Positions 15,959 to 24,581 are shown, counted from the first letter of the stretch. The stretch is 64,000 nt of DNA from Phascolarctobacterium_A sp902463975 (GCF_902463975.1 NZ_CABQHJ010000003.1:1-64000), one strand, 5' to 3'. The notes: generated by a model not told the origin, from the sequence alone. Program-made: numbers and translations.

Positions 15959-16324
15959 TTATTCTGGAACCTCCGTTTCTCTGGCTTTCTTAATTCCCTC
16001 GGCTGTGGCTTCTATCACGACAAGCTCTTTTTCATTCATAGAGTTTAGGAGCACATCAATGTGTTTTCTGCAAGAACTTGTCTGCGCCCCTCCGTCCGCA
16101 TGAATAAACTGGTCAACTGAAATGTCAAACATAGTAATGAGTTTAACAAAAAGGTCGAAGCTGGGATATTGGCCTTTGTTCTCAATATTCATAATGGTAC
16201 GGGAGTCACGGTCTACTAATTCCGCAACATAGGCTTGTGTCCAGCCCTTTTCTTCTCTGGCTCTTTTGAGTGCCAGCCCGAGGCCGTGAAAGTCAAACCT
16301 TCTTTCATTTTGGTTCATTCTCAT
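15959..16324 (-). CDS. Xre-family transcriptional regulator of the ICE
   Basis: A 121-residue protein with an N-terminal HTH_3 domain (about residues 14-70: LALKRAREEKGWTQAYVAEL, DSRTIMNIENKGQYPS) followed by a short helical tail. This position, antisense and right of the relaxase, is where Tn1549-type elements often carry a Cro/CI-like repressor. It probably controls ICE genes; its operator was not identified. The start may be at residue 1 or 3 of the frame. Confidence 0.72.
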   Translation of the reverse strand: MRMNQNERRFDFHGLGLALKRAREEKGWTQAYVAELVDRDSRTIMNIENKGQYPSFDLFVKLITMFDISVDQFIHADGGAQTSSCRKHIDVLLNSMNEKELVVIEATAEGIKKARETEVPE

Positions 16325-16539
16325 ATCATCCTATATCATTCTACATTTCGTGTTAGATTATGAGAATGTAATGAAATTTTACATCTAGTAGTATTTAATT
16401 TCATCTATTCGTTCAGATTGACTTGCCCGGACCAAATAAGTGAATTATAATTTTCTTATAGCAATTCATCTCTCATTTTTGTGCAAACATTGAGAGGAAA
16501 ATAGCAATTATATTCGCTATGATAAGGGAGGAAATAAAT

Positions 16540-17391
16540 TTGGATTGGGTAAAACAGCTTAATATTGCGATTAGATATATCGAAGATCATCTGACAGGAA
16601 CCATAGAGTATGACGAACTGGCAAAAATGCTTTGTTGCTCTACTTATCAATTTCAGAGAATGTTTGCCTTTATGAATAATGTTCCTTTATCCGAATACAT
16701 ACGCAGAAGAAAATTGTCGTTAGCTGTGGCGGATATTCAAAAAGGAGAGCGAGTCATAGATGTTGCTTTGAAATATGGCTATTCTTCCCCAACGGCATTT
16801 AGCCGAGCATTTCAATGTCTCCACGGGATTACCCCCTCTGAGGCAAGAAAAAAGGGAACATTATTAAAAACATACCCTCCAATTAGTTTCAAGCTGACTA
16901 TCACAGGAACAGAAGAACTAACTTATCGGATTGAGGAACGATCTGCTTTTGAAGTAGCAGGTGTCTCTATGTTATTGGATAAATCTCTGGAAAAAAATTT
17001 TTGTACTGTTCCACAGTTTTGGGATAACACTGTACAGGATGGTACTCTTGCAAAACTTAATTCCTTAGACAAAGGCGGAGTTTGTGATTTGCTGTGGATA
17101 AGTGTTTGCGGGGATTATGAGACATGGAAATACTATATTGCAGTTGCAACATCTGAAACAGCAAAATTTGAATTTGAGAAGTTAATTATTCCTGCGTCAA
17201 AATGGGCAATTTTCTCGGGGAAAGGAACAAATGTATCTTTGCAAGACTTAGAACGCCGTGTCATTACTGAGTGGCTCCCATTCTCTGGATTTGAATATGG
17301 AAATGCTCCAGATATTGAACGCTATATACAGGCTGATCCGGAAAATGCTGAGTATGAATACTGGTTATCTATCCGAAACGAGAAGAAGTAA
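16540..17391 (+). CDS. AraC-family regulator with GyrI-like effector domain, TTG start
   Basis: About 283 residues. Residues 1-105 carry two helix-turn-helix motifs of AraC type (YDELAKMLCCSTYQFQRMF and VIDVALKYGYSSPTAFSRAF). From residue 115 on is a GyrI-like small-molecule domain ending in EYWLSIRNEKK. TTG 16540 is chosen because GGGAGG (16526-16531) is 8 nt upstream and homologues start at DWVKQLN; the ATG at 16519 lies before the ribosome site. It heads an AT-rich cassette with an SRPBCC remnant and an AlkD-like protein. Confidence 0.8.
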   Translation: MDWVKQLNIAIRYIEDHLTGTIEYDELAKMLCCSTYQFQRMFAFMNNVPLSEYIRRRKLSLAVADIQKGERVIDVALKYGYSSPTAFSRAFQCLHGITPSEARKKGTLLKTYPPISFKLTITGTEELTYRIEERSAFEVAGVSMLLDKSLEKNFCTVPQFWDNTVQDGTLAKLNSLDKGGVCDLLWISVCGDYETWKYYIAVATSETAKFEFEKLIIPASKWAIFSGKGTNVSLQDLERRVITEWLPFSGFEYGNAPDIERYIQADPENAEYEYWLSIRNEKK

Positions 17392-17394
17392 TTT

Positions 17395-17799
17395 ATGGCA
17401 AGATCAAATATTAAAGCTGTTTTTGAAAATGATGTTCAGACAGTTTGGAATGTTATAACTGATGTAAAAAATTATATATGGCGTACTGATTTAAGTAAAA
17501 CTGAAATTATAAGTGACAAACAGTTTATAGAATATACAAAAAATGGCTACGCCACTACATTTACAATTACCCTTTTTGAACCATACAAGCGATGGGAGTT
17601 TGACGTGGAAAATAGCAATATAAAAGGTCATTGAATTGGAATTTTTACTCAAAAGGGCGAAAAAACAGAAATTGATTTTACTGAGGATGTAACTGCAAAA
17701 AAAGTTTTAATGAAACCATTTGTTAAGGCCTATTTGAAAAAGCAACAGGCAAGATATGTTAAAGATTTGGCGAGAAAACTGAAAGGTAATTATGAATAG
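17395..17799 (+). pseudogene. SRPBCC (START/Bet v1-like) protein interrupted by TGA
   Basis: The frame begins MARSNIKAVFENDVQTVWNVITD, an SRPBCC-fold start, and meets TGA at 17632-17634 directly after NIKGH. The same frame continues without shift (IGIFTQKGEKTEIDFTE...) to the TAG at 17797-17799, for 134 codons in all. A Trp codon (TGG) is expected at the stop, so one G-to-A change explains it. It lies 3 nt after the AraC gene and overlaps the next start. The fold binds small lipophilic ligands; the substrate is unknown. Confidence 0.75.
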
Positions 17800-18505
17800 C
17801 AAAGAAATTATTGATTATCTAAAATCTGAGGCTTCAGAAAAATATAAAGAAAATGTTATAAAAATGGGGATACCAGAAAAATTTTGCATTGGTGTATCAC
17901 CATCTACACTGCGGAAATTTGCAAAAAAGCTGGATAAATCTAATGAATTGGCCTTTGAATTATGGAATACCCATTACCACGAGGCTCGTTTGCTTGCAGT
18001 GCTAATATTCGATTATAAATGTTTATCTTACGACCAAATTGACACACTTATGTCAGAAGTTTTATCATGGGACTTGTGCGATCATTTATGTAAGAATTTA
18101 ATTATAAAATTAGATTACTATGAGGACTTTATTTTTAATTGGATAGCTGCTGACCATATCTATAAGAAACGGGCTTCGTTTGTTTTAATTGCTGCGTCTA
18201 CTATACATGATAAAAGCATGACAAAGGAAACTCTTGACATCTATTTGAAATTGGTATACGAAAATTCTTGTTATGAACATGACCATATAAAGAAAGCTGT
18301 TTCATGGGCGCTAAGAGAAATAGGAAAAACAGACTTTGAATATGCCGAAAAAGTTCTTTTGACTGCTTACGATTTATTAGCCAGCGGAAACAAAGTTCAA
18401 ATTTGGATTGCCAAAGATGTCATAAAGGAATTAGAAACTGTCGTGAAAGTAAAAGAACGGAAACGCTTAATTACTTCTAATTCCAAAATGGGTAGAGAAC
18501 GATGA
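17792..18505 (+). CDS. AlkD-like DNA alkylation repair protein
   Basis: A 237-residue all-helical protein with HEAT-like repeats and the stretches WNTHYHEARLLAVLIFDYK, SWDLCDHLCKNLI and KKAVSWALREIGK, matching the DNA alkylation repair (PF08713, AlkD) family, which excises bulky N3/N7-alkylated bases. ATG 17792 overlaps the stop of the SRPBCC remnant, so it is the last gene of an AraC-SRPBCC-AlkD operon. It is AT-rich and foreign to the ICE backbone. A terminator follows at 18591. Confidence 0.82.
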   Translation: MNSKEIIDYLKSEASEKYKENVIKMGIPEKFCIGVSPSTLRKFAKKLDKSNELAFELWNTHYHEARLLAVLIFDYKCLSYDQIDTLMSEVLSWDLCDHLCKNLIIKLDYYEDFIFNWIAADHIYKKRASFVLIAASTIHDKSMTKETLDIYLKLVYENSCYEHDHIKKAVSWALREIGKTDFEYAEKVLLTAYDLLASGNKVQIWIAKDVIKELETVVKVKERKRLITSNSKMGRER

Positions 18506-18590
18506 AAGAGTAGCCACCGCAACGGAATTAAAAAAACCGTTGTTTCGGCGGCTGGATATTCATGCGCCAAAACAAAATACAGTAGCCTTA

Positions 18591-18631
18591 CGGCGGTTTT
18601 GAAATAACATATTTCAAGCCGCCGTTTTCTT
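18591..18631 (+). terminator. Terminator closing the AraC-AlkD cassette
   Basis: CGGCGGTTTTGAAAT pairs with ATTTCAAGCCGCCG around AACAT, with one bulge, followed by TTTTC and TTTTT. Confidence 0.75.
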
Positions 18632-18889
18632 TTTGAAAAATGAGAATACGAAGGGTGTGTTAAAGTCGCCCTTTTTTAAGGATACAGCGGTGTCCAGGAG
18701 GTATTGCCGTGTCCATTTTTGCTTTTTTTCACAGTACCCATGACCTGCACCAGCTAAAAAAAGCGTAGCTCCCCCTCCGGGACATTCTGGTTATGAATGT
18801 GAAATCAGGCGGTACTTAAATGAATATGTAACTTCATGCGTTCGTGTGGCTTCATGCCGCCCGGGCGCTTTTGTGTTCTTATGGGGCTG

Positions 18890-18912
18890 CTTCGGGTCAT
18901 GTTGGCCCGAAG
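18890..18912 (+). repeat. 23-bp ICE palindrome, copy 13
   Basis: CTTCGGGTC / ATGTT / GGCCCGAAG, upstream of the sigma factor gene and right of cargo C. Confidence 0.9.
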
Positions 18913-18985
18913 TCATTCCCCGGTGCCGCTCCCCGCCGCCTTCGTTTCGGTCACTCGTCAACCAACAATCGAAACGGAGGTCAAT

Positions 18986-19408
18986 ATGGCTATTATCAAT
19001 TTGCGGGACTATTACCCATTCTATACATCGGATTGCTTCATGGAAGTATCGGAAGAAGTTGCAGAAATGTTCAAAGAGTTTGATTGTAAAGAGGCTGCCT
19101 ACCGGCTGCGTACATACCGCCACAAAGCCTACTATTCCCTTGATCGGGATGACGGGCTGGAGCATGAAGCTGTCTTTGTTGCCTTATCTCCCCATGAACT
19201 GTATGAGCGGAAAGTGACCATGCAGGAACTTCACGCAGCGATTGCCAATCTGCCGGACAAACAGGCAAAACGGATTTATGCTCATTTCATTCTCGGCATG
19301 ACCAAACAGGACATTGCCCGGGCAGAGGGCGTCCATGAAAAAGTGGTTCGTGTTGCAATCGAGCGAGGTCTGCGACGCTTAGAAAAAATTTTGAAAATTT
19401 TTTTGTAA
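18986..19408 (+). CDS. Sigma-70-like factor of the ICE
   Basis: A 140-residue protein with region-4-like architecture at its C-terminus (LPDKQAKRIYAHFILGMTKQDIARAEGVHEKVVRVAIERGLRRLEKIL). It matches the small sigma factors in the right part of Tn916/Tn1549-type ICEs and probably directs or tunes ICE transcription near the recombination genes. ATG 18986 follows ACGGAGG (18974-18980). The longer frame from 18836 only adds translation of the upstream palindrome. Confidence 0.8.
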   Translation: MAIINLRDYYPFYTSDCFMEVSEEVAEMFKEFDCKEAAYRLRTYRHKAYYSLDRDDGLEHEAVFVALSPHELYERKVTMQELHAAIANLPDKQAKRIYAHFILGMTKQDIARAEGVHEKVVRVAIERGLRRLEKILKIFL

Positions 19409-19915
19409 GGCGTACCGATTTAGACCGGAAAATGAAATGGCTTATGAGAGGTAAAACACCTCGGGTCACAATGGCCCGAGGTTCAGACAAGCCTCATGCA
19501 GATTGAAAATTGAATAAAAAGACACCCGGATACGAAGGGGAACGCGCTGTGTGACAGACCCGCCATGACCTCGGATTTCAGAGAATGCAGTCTTTGTAAA
19601 ACTGAGCGAGCGAACAGGTTCATGCCATAGGTGGGGCAAGGCTGGCTCCACCGGAACAGGCGCAGAACCCGGATACTTGCGTTTAGTCACAGTCCGAGCG
19701 TTGAAGCGGCCTTGCAAGCCGTGAGCCGTCGCAGGCAATGAGAACGCCTTGCCATCAGAATGGGGAGAGTTGAAATACTATGGGGCATGAAGCCTATGTC
19801 CGTCCGATGTGTCTGAAATGAAGTGAAAACCTATGGGGAGTCCCCGGCAATGCTGTCTGATGATAGGCCAACCGATCCGGCGTGGCTCCCCATCTTTTCA
19901 AAAAAGGAGCACTTT
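19409..19915 (+). other. 500-nt non-coding region, probably structured RNA
   Basis: No credible ORF. After a palindrome copy (19459-19481) comes about 370 nt rich in short complementary segments, for example GGTGG...CCACC near 19630-19651 and ATGGGGAG (19833-19840) with CTCCCCAT (19886-19893), the latter enclosing 45 nt just before the ribosome site of the next gene. The sequence is GC-rich and purine-biased like a folded RNA. It contains GTGTG and GAGCCGT, which recall group II intron ends, but no domain V was found. Confidence 0.45.
19459..19481 (+). repeat. 23-bp ICE palindrome, copy 14
   Basis: CCTCGGGTC / ACAAT / GGCCCGAGG: the outer pair changed on both arms together (T-A to C-G), after the sigma factor gene. 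Confidence 0.85.
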
Positions 19916-20119
19916 ATGGGAAATGCGTTTGGAATGATCCCCGGCTTGGAACCGGACGAATGGAGCAATGACGCCTGCCGTGGTTATGTCATTATGGCAA
20001 TGGAGGACTGCGGATTTTCAAAGAAAGATATACGGCATGTTTTGGGGCAGCTTTATGAAGTATTTGACCTCAACAGCGTGGAGGACGCCAAAGAAAAGTA
20101 CCATTCCAGTCCTTACTGA
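19916..20119 (+). CDS. Small conserved ICE protein of unknown function
   Basis: A 67-residue acidic protein (MGNAFGMIPGLEPDEWSND...) with a helical C-terminal half (GFSKKDIRHVLGQLYEVFDL). I have no family name; it belongs to the conserved right end of Tn1549-type ICEs between the sigma factor and the recombinase. AAAAAGGAGC precedes ATG 19916. The 93-nt extension to 19823 would run through the putative structured RNA and is rejected. Confidence 0.6.
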   Translation: MGNAFGMIPGLEPDEWSNDACRGYVIMAMEDCGFSKKDIRHVLGQLYEVFDLNSVEDAKEKYHSSPY

Positions 20120-20142
20120 CCTCAGGTCACATCGACCCGAAG
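20120..20142 (+). repeat. 23-bp ICE palindrome, copy 15
   Basis: CCTCAGGTC / ACATC / GACCCGAAG, directly after the stop of the 67-aa protein gene. Confidence 0.75.
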
Positions 20143-20252
20143 TGGAGAAAGCTCAAAGGGCGGCACCTGCTGGGTGCCGTCTTTTGACATTTCCCCACGG
20201 GACAAGTGGGAAAGGCAGGCATATACACGCACTTTCGCAAAGGAGGTTTTCA

Positions 20253-20429
20253 ATGACGCAAGCTGTCACTTATGAACGAGAAACAAAGTCTGTCGCATTT
20301 CAAGGGAAGATCATTGTGCTGGAAAGCCTCACGCCGGTACTTCCCCCGAAGGAGAAAGCACAGCGCAAAAAAGAAATTGAGCGTTGTCTTTATGAGGTGT
20401 TCCGCAAATATGGAGACAGATTTCCCTAA
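20253..20429 (+). CDS. Small ICE protein upstream of the recombinase
   Basis: A 58-residue protein (MTQAVTYERETKSVAFQGK...) with a basic C-terminal helix KEKAQRKKEIERCLYEVFRKYG. Function not recognised; size, charge and position next to the recombinase would suit an excision or accessory DNA-binding factor, but no HTH is evident. AAAGGAGG lies 7 nt before ATG 20253, and a promoter for the recombinase starts just after it. Confidence 0.6.
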   Translation: MTQAVTYERETKSVAFQGKIIVLESLTPVLPPKEKAQRKKEIERCLYEVFRKYGDRFP

Positions 20430-20441
20430 TCATTCGCAACA

Positions 20442-20470
20442 TTGTTGTCCGGGGCTGCTGATGGTATAAT
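20442..20470 (+). promoter_or_regulatory. Promoter of the serine recombinase
   Basis: TTGTTG (20442-20447), a 17-bp spacer and a perfect TATAAT (20465-20470) lie about 49 nt before the recombinase ATG. Confidence 0.75.
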
Positions 20471-20518
20471 ATAGTTGTAAGGTTGGTAGCTCCATTCCAA
20501 CAAGGAAAGGAGCCCAAT

Positions 20519-22027
20519 ATGGAATTTATCAGAGAAGATTGTATTTACGCAAGACAGTCAGTAGACCGCAAGGACAGTATCAGCATTGAAAGTCAGATCG
20601 ACTTTTGCAAGTATGAATTGAAAGGTGGGAGCTGCCGGGTATTCAAGGACAAAGGCTATTCCGGTAAAAATACGGACAGGCCGGAGTTTCAAAAGCTGCT
20701 GGGCGAGATCCGCAAGGGAAATGTCAGGCGGGTCATCGTGTATAAACTGGACCGTATAAGCCGCTCTATTCTGGACTTTGCAACGATGATGGAGCTGTTT
20801 CAAGAGTATGATGTGGAGTTTGTATCATCCACAGAAAAGTTTGATACTTCGACCCCGATGGGCCGGGCCATGCTGAATATCTGCATTGTATTCGCCCAGC
20901 TTGAACGTGAGACAATTCAGAAGCGTGTCACAGACGCCTACTATTCACGATGCCTGAAAGGCTTTCACATGAGCGGACAGGCACCATACGGTTATCAGTT
21001 AGAGCCTACTGTGGTAGAGGGTATCCGCACAAAGAAAATGGTTGCCGACCCCGTAGCCGCCGACCATGTTCGGCTGATGTTTGAAATGTACGCTGAACCG
21101 GAAACCTCCTTCGGAGATATTACCCGATACTTCGAGGAACATGACATAAAAATTTATGGCAAATCCATGTTCCGTACATTTCTTTCCCAGCTTTTAAGAA
21201 ACCCCGTTTACGCACAGGCCGATTTGGAGCTGTACGAATTTTTCAAGAGCCAGGGCGCAGCGATTGTCAATGACGCTTCCGACTTTGCCGAAACAAACGG
21301 CTGCTATCTCTATCAGGGGCGGGATGTGAAGGAGGACAAGGACAGGTGCTTAAAAGACCAGATACTTGTTATCGCTCCCCACGAAGCACTCATTTCCTCT
21401 GACACATGGCTTAAATGCCGGAAAAAACTTATGGCAAATCCCACCTTCCAGCAGGGACGGAAACCGAAAAATACTTGGCTGGCCGGAAAAATCAAATGCG
21501 GGCATTGTGGGTATGCTCTGAAAGCCACCCATGTACCAAACAGCACCGGATATTTCCGCTGTACCAAACGGACGGAAAACAAAGGCTGTCCGGGCTGCGG
21601 GAAAATCCGCAAAGAAGAATTTGAGCAATTCATTTTCTCGGCCATGCAGGAAAAGTTCAAAGACTTTCAGATACTCCACGGCAGAGAGGAAAAAGTCAAT
21701 CCGAAACTGACCGCCTATCAAGTGGAGCTGGCACAGGTGGAGTCAGAAATTGAAAAGCTGCTTGATACGCTGACCGGAGCCAATGCGACCTTGCTTGCCT
21801 ACGCTAACAAAAAAATTGAAGAACTGGACACCCGACGCCAGACCATTTCAAAGGCAATCGCTGAATTGAGCGTTGAAATCATATCTCCCTAGCAGATAAA
21901 GAAGTTATCCTATTATCTCGACAACTGGGACAGCATAGATTTTGACGACAAAAGAAAAGCCGCCGATGGTTTGATCTCTACGATCAAGGCCACCAGCGAC
22001 CGTGTTCAGATAGAGTGGAAAATCTGA
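20519..22027 (+). pseudogene. Large serine recombinase with premature amber stop
   Basis: Resolvase domain with YARQSVDRKDSISIESQ (Ser catalytic, residue 12), YKLDRISRS and the MGRAMLNICIVFAQLERE helix; recombinase domain; then a zinc ribbon (CGHCGYAL...CPGCGK) and a coiled coil. The frame meets TAG at 21890-21892 after 457 codons but continues in the same frame (QIKKLSYYLDNWDSIDFDD...) to TGA 22025-22027, adding 45 residues that read like the natural C-terminus. A CAG-to-TAG change is the simple explanation. All catalytic parts precede the stop, so activity may be retained. This is the presumed ICE integrase. Confidence 0.8.
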
Positions 22028-22637
22028 AATTTCTGCTCTATCGCCCCTCATTTCTATTTTATCTTGTTTGTACCCCTTGTACACCGATGTTTAAGAAAAT
22101 GAAGAATTACTGGTTTTAGCTAATCGCATATATCAAAAACCATCCTAAGCGACAATACATCTTGGCATAACTCTCAGCGTATAACACGCAAAAGTATGGA
22201 AATAAAAATAAGATTCCAGCACTGCCCAAACTGGGTAAAATGCTGGAATCTTTTATTTTATCTCGTAAAGTGATGTAGGTTAATTAGTCTTTCCATTAAT
22301 TTAGTGCTATTTTTAGGGAAAGACACAAGTAACAAGGAAAAAATCACCTCATCCTCAGATAATACGTGCTTTTGCCACAACCCTCACGCTTAAGCTTTCC
22401 TAAAGCTACCAGCTTACGCAAGGCTCCTTCTATAAAGTTGCAAAAGATATTGGTGTACGGATGGTGTACGTACACGCATTTTTCGCCCCTCTGAAACCCT
22501 TAAAATGCCGTATTCATGCGGTTTAGCAGCACCACAGTTTCAGTGGTTCGCCGTCCCCAATCATACTTCGCTCACGCTCGCATTCCTGGACGGCTAACAC
22601 ATAGTGCGCACCAACTGCTCACCGCGTCGCTCAGCTC
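22028..22637. other. Non-coding junction between ICE and phage remnant
   Basis: Contains a hairpin terminator (22210-22256) and one copy of an 80-bp repeat (22579-22658). The ICE right end should lie in the first part, but no att duplication can be shown because the left end is outside the window. No gene seen. Confidence 0.5.
22210..22256 (+). terminator. Hairpin terminator near the ICE right end
   Basis: AAGATTCCAGCA pairs with TGCTGGAATCTT, followed by TTATTTTA. Confidence 0.65.
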
Positions 22638-22658
22638 CTAGTGAGCAGGGTGACGCAC
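22579..22658. repeat. 80-bp structured repeat, copy A
   Basis: 74 of 80 bases match 29583-29662. The core contains CTGCTCAC and GTGAGCAG as inverted arms around CGCGTCGCTCAGCTCCTA. The right end runs into the truncated 3' end of the gp10-like gene, so the repeat supplies its stop. Confidence 0.85.
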
Positions 22659-22991
22659 ACGCTTGCTGAAGACAAATTCCTTGTTTATGGCAAAGCGTAG
22701 CACCTTTTTACTGCGTGGTACAATCACATAGGGCTTAGTACCTTCATGCTGCCATCGCGCTATATTGTTTGTAAGCATAACTGTACCTTGGTTGTCTTTA
22801 GCCAGGCTCATGATGCTTTTTTCAGTCATACCGCTTCGGGTAACGAAACGATGATGATCGCGCGCATATTCCCTGACATCTCTGACAGCCATCTTCACCT
22901 GTCTGCGTACCATGTCGCGCGTTTGGACCGGTGCGGCCTCGAAAGCACGCACCAGCTTATCAAATTCGCGCGTAATCTCTACGCTTTTCAT
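22638..22991 (-). pseudogene. Phage gp10-like (head-tail) protein, 3' truncated
   Basis: 117 residues resembling HK97 gp10-type tail-completion proteins: RQVKMAVRDVREYARDHH, then the conserved core IARWQHEGTKPYVIVPRSKKVLRF and FVFSKRVRHP. Family members continue from VRHPG; here the frame ends two codons after VRHP where the 80-bp repeat begins. The start at 22991 overlaps the end of the capsid gene by one base, as in intact phage operons. Debris of a prophage morphogenesis module. Confidence 0.65.
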
Positions 22992-23815
22992 TATTCTGCA
23001 GCAGTCTTATGTACGTAGATAGCACCTTTCTTATTTTCCAGAACGAATGCATCATAGCGCACACGGCCTTCAACCAACCAGCCGTTGATACCGGGCGGGT
23101 TGTCATGAATCTTATAATCTGCCAGCTTAACAGGAGCACAGCAGGCGATAGGATTGGTAATGATAAACGCGGTTTTCGCCGGCATATAAGATGCAGGAAC
23201 AACGATAATAGGAATGCCGTCTACCATGCCAACCTGACCTTTTACCAGCATATCTTGTGCCAGGTCAGAAGCCTTGATGAAGGATTCGTCCTGCTTCAGC
23301 AGCTTGCAGTAAGACGCAGCCACATAAGCAATACGATTGCCTAAAGGCGCTTTCTCGTCGGTCAGCTTCTCGGTGCCGTCGAGGAAGGCGCTGTAAGCGT
23401 TGGCCTTGGTGACTGCAGCGGTTGCGCTGTTCTTAGCGCCTGCAGCGATTTGTGCAAGACGATAAATATCCAGCTCCGGAATAATTACCTCATCAATCTG
23501 ACGCTGTAAGGCTGCACCAGCTTCTTTCAGCATGCCGGTATCCTGATAGTTGCTCTTGTCGATGGTGAAGGTGAAGGAACGGTCCTTAGTCAAGGTCAGC
23601 TCCTGAACGGAATCCTCCAGCTCTGCCGGGGTACCATAACGGTTTGCGCCGGTAGAAGTGTAGTCATTCATGCCGGCGGTAGGGATAGAGTAAACCTTTA
23701 CAGTCTGCACACCGGTGAAATCATAATCGTTGTTAATTGCCGGAGCGGTCAGCGCGCCGGTCTTGAAGCGCTCGTCAATTTTTGCGCTGTACTTATCTGC
23801 ATAGTTAATAGTCAT
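22991..23815 (-). CDS. Phage major capsid protein
   Basis: A 274-residue protein starting MTINYADKYSAKIDERF with the features of phage coat proteins: NDYDFTGVQTVKVYSI, the DRSFTFTIDKSN motif, a central MLKEAGAALQRQIDEVIIPELD helix and a C-terminal VEGRVRYDAFVLENKKGAIYVH. It appears full length and lies between the scaffold and gp10 remnants on the minus strand. ATG 23815 is preferred; the frame also offers an ATG three codons upstream (23824). No other complete virion gene is nearby, so it is probably not functional as a phage. Confidence 0.75.
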   Translation of the reverse strand: MTINYADKYSAKIDERFKTGALTAPAINNDYDFTGVQTVKVYSIPTAGMNDYTSTGANRYGTPAELEDSVQELTLTKDRSFTFTIDKSNYQDTGMLKEAGAALQRQIDEVIIPELDIYRLAQIAAGAKNSATAAVTKANAYSAFLDGTEKLTDEKAPLGNRIAYVAASYCKLLKQDESFIKASDLAQDMLVKGQVGMVDGIPIIVVPASYMPAKTAFIITNPIACCAPVKLADYKIHDNPPGINGWLVEGRVRYDAFVLENKKGAIYVHKTAAE

Positions 23816-23839
23816 AATAAACAATCCTCTCTTTCGTCA

Positions 23840-24474
23840 TTAAGAATTAAAGCCACTGAGGAACGGATCATCAGAACCGCTGCCACAGCCATTGCTGCCG
23901 CCACCGCCTGCACCGTTGGCCTTAACTGCCCAGCTGTTCTCCTTCAGCCAGCCGTTAACACCATCTTCCAGGCTGATTTCTTTACCATCAGTACCGGTAT
24001 AGGCAAGGCTTTCATCGTCTTTGACAACGATACTGCCTTCCAGCAGCTTAGCCATGTTCTGCGGGCTCGCAGCGTTGCCCTTGGTCAGCAGTTCAACAGC
24101 CTTAGCCATCTTCATGCCGTCAAGACGCTTGGTCTTTTCAGCCTTGGCGGTCTCGGTCATCTCAGCCAGCTGCTTAGTGACCTTGCCAACCTGTGCGGTT
24201 AAGTCAGTAATCTGCTTTGCGACCTCATCAGGCTTTTTGCCGCCCTGGGCAAATTGGTCTAATGTAGTCTTAAGTCCCTTGGCTTTGTCTACCACATCGT
24301 CACCATCGTCCAAACCAACAGCCTCCAAGATGCTTTTCAGCTTTGTCGCGCTCTGCTCTCCTGCCGTGCGGTGCTTCTTAGCTTCGTTGTTGAGGGTGTT
24401 AATTTCGCCCTTGATAGCAGCGATGAGGTCAGCACCGTTCTCAACTTTTCCGGTGCTTCGTAAACCTGTTTCAT
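23840..24474 (-). pseudogene. Phage scaffold (GP20-like) protein, 5' end disrupted
   Basis: The readable frame begins within KVENGADLIAAIKGEINTLN and runs through a coiled-coil region (VAKQITDLTAQVGKVTKQLAEM) to the C-terminal GGGG...SDDPFLSGFNS. This is the layout of minor structural/scaffold proteins encoded before capsids. The frame has no ATG upstream (only a TTG at 24328), while an ATG at 24474 (MKQVYEAPEK) is in a different frame, so a frameshift near the 5' end seems to have broken the gene. Confidence 0.6.
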
Positions 24475-24526
24475 TTCTATTTCTGATACCTACATATCAT
24501 GTATATTGTACCCTCCCCCAGAAAAC

Positions 24527-24581
24527 AAAATCCGCTGTAACTTTCATCGTACATTAAGATGAAAATTGCAGCGGATTTTTA
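24527..24581. terminator. Bidirectional terminator
   Basis: AAAATCCGCTGTAACTTTCATC pairs with GATGAAAATTGCAGCGGATTTT, with A and T tracts on either side. It separates the phage remnant from the TIGR04076 gene. Confidence 0.7.

Larger units (their letters stand above)
18506..18985 (+). other. Non-coding stretch between cargo C and the sigma factor gene
   Basis: It holds the terminator at 18591-18631, a palindrome copy at 18890-18912 and the AACGGAGG ribosome site of the sigma factor gene. I see no convincing gene; frames here are short and not protein-like. Confidence 0.5.
1..22027 (+). mobile_element. Tn1549-type ICE, right-hand portion (left end outside window)
   Basis: A run of plus-strand genes matches the conserved order of Tn1549/CTn-type conjugative elements: Maff2, VirB6-like, SpoVG-like, PrgI, VirB4, NlpC/P60, DUF4315, DUF4366, Cys-rich VLP, DUF4316, MobC, CD1845, MobP relaxase, Xre, sigma factor, serine recombinase. 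The backbone is GC-rich with strong AAAGGAGG ribosome sites; cargo blocks at 9.6-11.3, 11.8-14.2 and 16.3-18.5 kb are AT-rich. The right boundary is placed just after the recombinase because phage and chromosomal material follows; no att repeat could be confirmed. Several transfer and integration genes carry lesions, so the element may be immobile. Confidence 0.88.

Noticed and set aside
17632..17634. TGA read as Trp (alternative genetic code)
   Set aside because: Many genes in the window end with TGA, so recoding is not general; a point mutation is simpler.
19540..19900. Group II intron in the non-coding region before the 67-aa ICE gene
   Set aside because: GTGTG and GAGCCGT occur but no domain V hairpin or reverse transcriptase gene is present.
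1215..20142. The 23-bp palindromes as Rho-independent terminators
   Set aside because: No T tract follows any copy, several lie inside genes, and others directly precede ribosome sites.
24021..24557. A 178-codon plus-strand ORF
   Set aside because: Antisense to the scaffold remnant, with Ser/Leu-rich composition and no ribosome site.
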